Positions 15,215 to 19,412 of a stretch of 19,412 nucleotides of DNA are shown here, piece after piece. Source of the stretch: an uncultured Polaromonas sp. (GTDB lineage: Bacteria; Pseudomonadota; Gammaproteobacteria; Burkholderiales; Burkholderiaceae); contig CAMLDT010000046.1 in assembly GCA_946479075.1 (NCBI GenBank), forward strand, positions 1-19,412, given 5' to 3'. The notes beneath the pieces were generated by a model. The model worked only from the letters and a program-made list of their open reading frames with translations, was not told where the DNA came from and made no database searches. The position numbers and the translations under genes were made by a program. Numbering within the stretch: the first letter of the stretch is position 1; the number at the start of each line of letters is the position of its first letter.

Positions 15215-16560
15215 AGATGCAAAGATCGCTCACGCTCAGCCTGATGGCCTGGGCACTGGGCGCCCTGCTGATCGTCTGGGGCGGCTTTGTGGTGCTGGGC
15301 TACCGTACCGGCATCCACGAGGCCGATGAACTGACGGACGGCCACCTCGCCAGCGTGGCCCTGCTGCAGCTGGCGCAGAACCCCGGTCCGCTGGGCGCGC
15401 GCGGCGACGCCGGCAGCCTGCCCGGCCTGAGCAGCCTGAAGAGCCACGACTACCAGCGCTCCATGAGCCTGGTGGTCTGGAATGCCGCGGGTGAGGTGCT
15501 GCTGCGCACCGGGGAAGCACCGGCACTGCCGTTTGATGCGCGCGAAGGTTTTGAAACCCTTTACCTGGGCACCCCCCCGGTGGCGTGGCGGACCTTTTCC
15601 CGCTGGGACGGACCGGCCAGGCAGAAAAAAGTGACGGTGATGCTCAGCATCAGCGAACGCGACGACCTGGCCCAGGACATCGCCGAGCAGGTGGCCGAGC
15701 CCGGCTTCTGGCTATTGCCGGTGGTGGCCCTGGCGCTGGGCCTGGCGATACGGCGTGGCCTGCAGCCGCTGTACGCGCTGGCACGCGACGTGGACGCGCT
15801 GGACATCCACCAGCCTGCGCCGCTGCGCAGCCCGCACCTGCAGCGCGAGTTCACCGCGGTGGTGAACTCCATCAACACGCTGGCGGCGCGTTACCAGGCG
15901 GCCGTGTCGCGCGAACGCGAGCTGGCCAGCGAACTGGCCCACGAGCTGCGCACACCGCTGGCCTCACTGACGCTGCAGGCCCACGCCCTGCGCGAAGCCG
16001 GCGCACCCGCCGCGCAGGAGCATCTGCTGGTCCAGCTCGAACGCGACGCGCTGCGCGCCGGTCAGGTGCTGTCCAACCTGCTGGCGCTGGCGCGCGCCAG
16101 CCGCACCGAGCTGGTCGAAGCCATGCAGGCGGTGGACCTGGACGCCATTGCGCGCGCCGAGGTGGCCGAGTTTGGTCAAAGTGCGCTCGACAGCGGCCAT
16201 GAACTGTCGCTGGCCAGCCCCGGCCCGTTTCCCATGCCGGGCCATCCGGTGCTGCTCGGGCTGGTGCTGCGCAACCTGATTGAAAACGCGCTCAGCCACA
16301 CACCGGCCGGCACCTGCATCGAGGTGCAGCTGGATCCGCAGGCCGGCTGGCTGCAGGTGTGTGACAACGCACCGGGCAAGATGGCGCACGGCAGCGACAC
16401 ACCGGCCGCGCCGCCCCATCCGTCGCTGGGCCTGGGTTCAGGCCACCGCGTGGTTGAAAAAATCGCGGCCATCCACGGCGCGCGCTTTGAGGAAACCGCC
16501 GCGCCTGCGGGCTACACGCGCTGCTACCGCGTGTCTTTCGGCGAGCGGCCGGCGGCCTGA
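15211..16560 (+). CDS. Sensor histidine kinase, PmrB/QseC type
   Basis: Membrane sensor kinase (449 aa) and presumed partner of the regulator before it. TM1 spans about 9-31, a periplasmic sensor region of about 130 residues follows, and TM2 spans about 165-182. A HAMP-like linker (RRGLQPLYALARDVDALD) leads to HisKA with phosphoacceptor H244 (ELAHELRTPLASLTLQ). The ATPase domain has the N box NLIENALSH (N359), a degenerate G1 box D385-N-A-P-G (DxGxG with the first Gly as Ala), and the G2 box GLGSG (407-411). The ATG overlaps the regulator stop (ATGA) and has a GGAGGA SD at 15199-15204. The periplasmic domain has no obvious acidic iron-binding ExxE motif like that of Salmonella PmrB, so the signal is unknown. 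Confidence 0.94.
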   Translation: MKMQRSLTLSLMAWALGALLIVWGGFVVLGYRTGIHEADELTDGHLASVALLQLAQNPGPLGARGDAGSLPGLSSLKSHDYQRSMSLVVWNAAGEVLLRTGEAPALPFDAREGFETLYLGTPPVAWRTFSRWDGPARQKKVTVMLSISERDDLAQDIAEQVAEPGFWLLPVVALALGLAIRRGLQPLYALARDVDALDIHQPAPLRSPHLQREFTAVVNSINTLAARYQAAVSRERELASELAHELRTPLASLTLQAHALREAGAPAAQEHLLVQLERDALRAGQVLSNLLALARASRTELVEAMQAVDLDAIARAEVAEFGQSALDSGHELSLASPGPFPMPGHPVLLGLVLRNLIENALSHTPAGTCIEVQLDPQAGWLQVCDNAPGKMAHGSDTPAAPPHPSLGLGSGHRVVEKIAAIHGARFEETAAPAGYTRCYRVSFGERPAA

Positions 16561-16576
16561 TTGCCGGCAGGTTTTT
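16556..16576 (+). terminator. Weak hairpin plus T5 at the kinase stop codon
   Basis: CCTG (16556-16559, overlapping the TGA) can pair with CAGG (16568-16571) and is followed by TTTTT (16572-16576). An overlapping alternative stem, GGCAG/CTGCC (16566-16570 with 16579-16583), is also possible. Both are short, so this is only a candidate terminator. Confidence 0.3.
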
Positions 16577-16587
16577 GACTGCCCCTT

Positions 16588-16657
16588 GCTATGAAATAAG
16601 GAGCTGCTTGCGCCCACCGGACGAGGGCTGGAGGCACTTTTTATTCAAAGGAATGGC
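16588..16657 (+). repeat. Dispersed intergenic repeat, copy B
   Basis: Second copy of the 70-bp element at 11926-11995, in the same orientation and aligning without gaps. The core 16588-16635 differs from copy A at only six positions. The imperfect stem is kept with a change from an A-U to a G-U pair (CCGG against CTGG), which fits selection on RNA structure. It lies between convergent genes and ends 4 nt before the terC stop codon. Confidence 0.75.
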
Positions 16658-16661
16658 GTCT

Positions 16662-17435
16662 TCACCCGCCATCGGTGTGACCGGGCTTGTCGCCGGCGGT
16701 ATAAGGCGCGCGCAGGTGGGCCGGCCGGGCGGCGCGCCGGCGAACCCGGATGTTGAGCATTTCGACCCCGATGGAAAACGCCATCGCAAAATAAACATAC
16801 CCCTTGGGCACGTGGTGATCAAAGCCCTCGGCAATCAGCACCACGCCGACCACCACCAGGAAGGACAGCGCCAGCATCTTGACGGTCGGGTGGTCCGAGA
16901 CAAAGCGGCCAATGGCGCCGGCAAACAGCATCATCATGCCGACCGAGGCGACCACGGCGGCAATCATCACCGCCAGTTCATCGACCATGCCGACGGCAGT
17001 GATGATGGAATCCAGCGAGAACACCATGTCCACCACCATGATCTGCAGGATGACTGCGGCGAAGGTGGCCTTGACCGTGCTGGAGCTGTGCCCCTCCTCG
17101 CCTTCGAGCGACTGGTGGATCTCGCCCGTGCTTTTCCAGATCAGGAACAGGCCGCCGGCAATCAGGATCAGGTCCCGGCCCGAAATTTCCTGCTTCAGCA
17201 CGGTGAACAAGGGCTCCACCAGCCCGATGATCCACGACAACACCAGCAGCAGTCCGATGCGCATGAACATGGCCATGAACAGGCCAATGCGCCTGGCCAG
17301 CGCCTGCTTGTCTTTCGGCAGCTTGTCCACCAGGATGGAGATGAACACGATGTTGTCGATGCCCAGCACCAGCTCCAGCGCGGTCAGCGTGCCAAAGGCA
17401 ATCCAGGCTTGCGGGTCGGTCAGCAGTTCCATCAT
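16662..17435 (-). CDS. TerC-family integral membrane protein
   Basis: Protein of 257 aa with about seven to eight hydrophobic spans. The family-defining acidic motifs in membrane segments are present: E21-LVLGID27-N28 near the N-terminus and D136-MVFSLD142-S in the centre. TerC proteins (Alx of E. coli, MeeF/MeeY of Bacillus) are linked to Mn2+ export or metalation of exported enzymes, so a metal-ion efflux role in the inner membrane is likely. The start is ATG 17435, followed directly by a second ATG at 17432; a GGAGA SD at 17441-17445 suits both. The C-terminal tail is rich in Arg (RVRRRAARPAH) and probably cytoplasmic. No tellurite genes are nearby, so the tellurium name is historical. The upstream gap is too short for a typical yybP-ykoY Mn riboswitch if the promoter proposed at 17460-17489 is right. 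Confidence 0.92.
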   Translation of the reverse strand: MMELLTDPQAWIAFGTLTALELVLGIDNIVFISILVDKLPKDKQALARRIGLFMAMFMRIGLLLVLSWIIGLVEPLFTVLKQEISGRDLILIAGGLFLIWKSTGEIHQSLEGEEGHSSSTVKATFAAVILQIMVVDMVFSLDSIITAVGMVDELAVMIAAVVASVGMMMLFAGAIGRFVSDHPTVKMLALSFLVVVGVVLIAEGFDHHVPKGYVYFAMAFSIGVEMLNIRVRRRAARPAHLRAPYTAGDKPGHTDGG

Positions 17436-17459
17436 GGTGTTCTCCGGTGGGGATGCCTG

Positions 17460-17489
17460 AATTTACCCCAAGCGAAACAGACAAGCCAA
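17460..17489 (-). promoter_or_regulatory. Candidate terC promoter
   Basis: On the - strand, TTGGCT (17489-17484) and TAAATT (17465-17460) are separated by 18 nt; each matches 4 of 6 consensus bases. The -10 lies 24 nt upstream of the ATG. It sits in a locally AT-richer stretch. This is a weak call. Confidence 0.3.
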
Positions 17490-17500
17490 AGGAAACGTAA

Positions 17501-17528
17501 ACACAGTGAGCGACGTGGGGGCCACTAT
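17501..17528. repeat. ACACAGTGAGCG-type intergenic repeat, copy 1
   Basis: The segment ACACAGTGAGCGACGTGGGG and its continuation GCCACTAT recurs, with small insertions, at 17579-17610. I recall the string 'cagtgagcgagcgtgggggcc' as a common intergenic element of Comamonadaceae genomes; this was not verified. It lies between terC and the AI-2E gene. Confidence 0.6.
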
Positions 17529-17548
17529 TTTTCGGAGGGTTTCCCGAG

Positions 17549-17570
17549 AAAAACGCGCCCCCTCGGGGGC
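17549..17570 (-). terminator. Intrinsic terminator of the AI-2E permease gene
   Basis: Read on the - strand, GCCCCC-GA-GGGGGC (17570-17557) forms a 6-bp all-GC stem, followed after GCG by TTTTT (17553-17549). It starts 40 nt past the permease stop codon. A competing stem, CCCGAG (17543-17548) with CTCGGG (17562-17567), overlaps it. On the + strand no T-run follows, so it acts leftward. Confidence 0.6.
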
Positions 17571-17578
17571 AGAGAGCT

Positions 17579-17610
17579 ACACGCAGTGAGCGAACGTGGG
17601 GGGCCCTATT
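17579..17610. repeat. ACACAGTGAGCG-type intergenic repeat, copy 2
   Basis: ACACGCAGTGAGCGAACGTG followed by GGGGGCCCTATT is the counterpart of copy 1 (17501-17528) in direct orientation, with extra bases at three places. It touches the stop codon of the AI-2E permease gene (17610-17612). The two copies flank the terminator hairpin. Confidence 0.6.
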
Positions 17611-18779
17611 CACGACCCGAGAAACTCGCCGAGCGGCTTCAGGTCATCAACCCGGTCACACACCGACTTGACCATCATCATGATGGGAATGCCCAGCAGC
17701 AGCCCCCAGACGCCCCACAGCCAGCCCCAGGCCAACAGCGCCACAAACACCGCCACCGGGCTCAGCCGGCTGGCACGGCTGGTCAACCAGGGCGTCACGA
17801 TGTTGCCGACGATGGTGTGGATGAAAAGCGAGGCGCCGCCGACTGCCACCGCCATGTTGAGCGACCCAAACTGCAGGAAACCGACCAGTGCCGAGGCCGC
17901 CGCCGTGATCAGCGAACCCACGTAAGGCACCAGGTTGAGCACCCCGGCCACAATGCCCCAGACCGCCGAGTTGTCCAGCCCGATGGCCAGCAGCGCCAGC
18001 CAGGTCAGCAGGCCCACCAGCGCACTGGTCAGGATCTGCACCTGCAGGTAACGCTGGATCTGTTCGGTGATTTCGTGCAGGGCCTGCAGGGTGATCTTTT
18101 TGTCGCTGAGGTTGGGCCCGGCCAGCTTGAGCATCTTGCGCCGGAAGGTGTCGCCCGACAGCATGAGAAAGTAGGTCAGGAAAATCACCACGGTCGCCTG
18201 GCCGATCAGGGCAATCAAGCCGACGGTGCCGGTCCACAGGTAGTCCTTGACGTTGAAGTGCGATTTTTCAACCACCACCCGCATCACGCCGCGGGTGCCG
18301 CCGGGCGCAGTGCCGTCCTGGGCCGCCTGTTCGATCTGCGTGGCAGCTTTCTGCACCGTGTCCAGGGTGCTGGTGGACTTTCCGCTGCTGCGCTTGACGG
18401 CATTGCGGAATTTCTGTGCCGCGACCGGCAGCGACTCCACCATGGCCACCGCCTCGTCGCTGAGCGAATAGGCCGTGGTGCCGATGGCCCCCAGAATGCC
18501 CAGCAGGAGCACGGCGGCGCCCAGCCAGCGCGGCACGCGCCGCATTTCCAGCCAGTTGACGACCGGGGAAAACGCGTAGCTGAACAGCACGCTGAGCATC
18601 ACCGGGATGAAAACATCCTTGGCCCAATGCAGCACAAAGAGCAGCGCCAGCCCCGCCAGCAACATCAGCGACATGCTGCGGATGTCCACCGGCATGTGCA
18701 AAAACAGTTTTTCCGGCTCGGGGAAGGTCGTGACCTCCTCCTCGGCAGGCGGCGCGCCCGGCAGATGCTGGTCGTTCAC
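17610..18779 (-). CDS. AI-2E family transporter (PF01594-type permease)
   Basis: Polytopic membrane protein of 389 aa. A hydrophilic N-terminus (about 35 residues) is followed by paired spans (SLMLLAGLALLFVLHW, then FIPVMLSVLFSYAFSPVVNWL, a typical family opening), a span at about 85-105, a long soluble segment, then C-terminal spans including the conserved GVLNLVPYVGSLI region and a final LLGIPIMMMVKSVCD block. The family includes TqsA/YdiK-type exporters and Na+/H+ antiporters. The autoinducer-2 name should not be taken as the function, and the substrate here is unknown. The start is GTG 18779, with a GAGGAGA SD at 18787-18793 (7-nt spacing). It reads in the same direction as terC but is separated from it by a terminator and repeats, so the two are probably separate units. 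Confidence 0.92.
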   Translation of the reverse strand: MNDQHLPGAPPAEEEVTTFPEPEKLFLHMPVDIRSMSLMLLAGLALLFVLHWAKDVFIPVMLSVLFSYAFSPVVNWLEMRRVPRWLGAAVLLLGILGAIGTTAYSLSDEAVAMVESLPVAAQKFRNAVKRSSGKSTSTLDTVQKAATQIEQAAQDGTAPGGTRGVMRVVVEKSHFNVKDYLWTGTVGLIALIGQATVVIFLTYFLMLSGDTFRRKMLKLAGPNLSDKKITLQALHEITEQIQRYLQVQILTSALVGLLTWLALLAIGLDNSAVWGIVAGVLNLVPYVGSLITAAASALVGFLQFGSLNMAVAVGGASLFIHTIVGNIVTPWLTSRASRLSPVAVFVALLAWGWLWGVWGLLLGIPIMMMVKSVCDRVDDLKPLGEFLGS

Positions 18780-18906
18780 GGCAGGTTCTCCTCAGGGTCA
18801 CGCCAGGTTGGCACGTTTTTCGTTGTGCGACTATTTCAACAGCTGCCGGCTGCGGCAGATGTAGGACGCCCGCGCGGGAAGCTACCGGCTGCAGGCGCGA
18901 GGGACC
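18780..18906. other. Intergenic gap with hairpin and short direct repeat
   Basis: The 127-bp gap between the LytTR regulator and the permease holds CTGCCG-GCTG-CGGCAG (18843-18858), a perfect 6-bp stem with a 4-nt loop but no T-run. It also holds a 13-bp direct repeat, AGCTGCCGGCTGC (18841-18853) and AGCTACCGGCTGC (18880-18892), with one mismatch. These may be a weak terminator for the regulator or leader structure for the permease. I see no convincing promoter. Confidence 0.35.
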
Positions 18907-19412
18907 CTAGCCGGCAATGGCTTCGCGCACGGCACTGAGCTGGCGCCGTGACACCGCCAGCAACTCCTCAATGCCGTTGAGCCGCACGGCCCAGCCTTCC
19001 CCCTCTTCCGGGTCGAAATGTTTTTCCAGGGCGCGCACGGCCCGGCGCGCCACCAACGCGTTGCGGTGAACGCGCATGAACTGCGGGTAGCGCTCCTCCA
19101 GTTCGTTCAGGCTGCCGTCGAGGATGTAGCTTTTGGCGCGGGTGCGCACGGTGATGTATTTGAGCTCGGCCTTGAGGTACAGCACTTCGGACAGGGGCAC
19201 GCGTTCGGTCCGGCCGCGATCCTGGATGATCAGACATTCTTCAGCCAAATCGGCCTGCAGCCCTTTGCTGGCCTGCGCAAGCCGCTCTACTTTTTGTAGC
19301 GCTTGCTGCAGCCGCTCCAGCCGCACAGGTTTGGTCAGGTAATCCGCCGCTTCCAGTTCGAAGGCCTTGACGGCGTGTTCCGAATGGGCGGTGATGAACA
19401 CCACCGCCGGTG
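18907..19412 (-). CDS. LytTR-type response regulator (AlgR-like), N-terminus cut off
   Basis: C-terminal 168 residues of a response regulator that continues past the right edge; the frame is open to the last bases, so the GTG at 19404 is internal. The visible receiver part is PAVVFITAHSEHAVKAFELE followed by AADYLTKPV (conserved T and K of the phosphorylation site); the phospho-Asp lies outside the window. After a linker comes a LytTR DNA-binding domain (from about CLIIQDRGRTERVPLSEVLY to the end) with YITVRT, GSLNELEERYPQFMRVHRNALV and a C-terminal VSRRQLSAVREA strand-helix. The overall layout matches the AlgR family, which in Gammaproteobacteria and many Betaproteobacteria pairs with an AlgZ/LytS-type kinase, expected just outside the window. 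Confidence 0.93.
   Translation of the reverse strand, partial: PAVVFITAHSEHAVKAFELEAADYLTKPVRLERLQQALQKVERLAQASKGLQADLAEECLIIQDRGRTERVPLSEVLYLKAELKYITVRTRAKSYILDGSLNELEERYPQFMRVHRNALVARRAVRALEKHFDPEEGEGWAVRLNGIEELLAVSRRQLSAVREAIAG

Noticed and set aside
17436..17609. yybP-ykoY manganese riboswitch upstream of terC
   Set aside because: TerC-family genes often carry one, but this gap holds repeats and a terminator of the neighbouring gene, and I could not find the conserved riboswitch core. A covariance-model search would settle it.
16575..18938. 787-codon open frame on the + strand opposite terC and the AI-2E gene
   Set aside because: It spans two genuine membrane-protein genes and their intergenic repeats; the His/Gln/Arg-rich translation is typical antisense composition.
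19285..19312. Segment resembling the Comamonadaceae repeat (CTACTTTTTGTAGCGCTTGC)
   Set aside because: It lies inside the LytTR regulator coding frame with sensible residues (ALQKVERL), so it is more likely coincidental similarity.
1..19412. CRISPR array, tRNA/rRNA genes, insertion sequences or prophage genes
   Set aside because: Reading both strands gave no regularly spaced repeats, no tRNA-like cloverleaf ends, and no transposase or integrase motifs. The window looks like ordinary chromosomal DNA.

Overview
The window is GC-rich and its coding signal, dispersed repeats and gene families point to a betaproteobacterium, most likely a Comamonadaceae member (Polaromonas/Rhodoferax/Variovorax type). 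This placement is inference from codon bias, protein families and intergenic repeats that I recall as typical of that family; it was not checked by search. I see no tRNA, rRNA, CRISPR array, insertion sequence or integrase.

Left part (1-11893, + strand). The window opens inside ppc (phosphoenolpyruvate carboxylase), missing roughly its first hundred residues. A gap of about 170 bp follows, with two copies of a GTCCTAGG motif and a consensus -35 hexamer. Next come a 74-residue single-span membrane protein and, 4 nt later, an 8.2-kb ndvB gene for a cyclic beta-1,2-glucan synthase (GT84 synthase, membrane segments, a GH144-like domain and a GH94 phosphorylase domain). Behind it sits an orphan ABC ATPase whose catalytic glutamate is replaced by methionine; no permease lies nearby.

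Middle part (11979-16560). A divergent module looks like a lipid A remodelling locus. On the - strand a PAP2 phosphatase and an EptA-type phosphoethanolamine transferase overlap by 4 nt. On the + strand an OmpR-type response regulator and its histidine kinase also overlap by 4 nt. The 72-bp gap between the two operons contains CTTAAG-N5-CTTAAC, which matches the PmrA box. The probable logic is that the kinase senses envelope stress or metal, the regulator binds the box, and both operons are controlled together. The PAP2 enzyme would then remove a phosphate and EptA would add phosphoethanolamine.

Right part (16662-19412, - strand). A TerC-family membrane protein, an AI-2E-family permease and the C-terminal part of an AlgR/LytTR-type response regulator (cut by the window edge) all read leftward.

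Two families of short intergenic repeats sit at gene 3' ends. A roughly 70-bp element occurs in the same orientation at both convergent junctions (ABC ATPase/eptA and kinase/terC). A second element occurs twice between terC and the AI-2E gene, with a good intrinsic terminator between its copies. The most noteworthy items are the PmrA box and its module, the orphan ABC ATPase with a broken catalytic site, the small membrane ORF coupled to ndvB, a T8 tract inside ndvB at a domain boundary, and the placement of the repeats.
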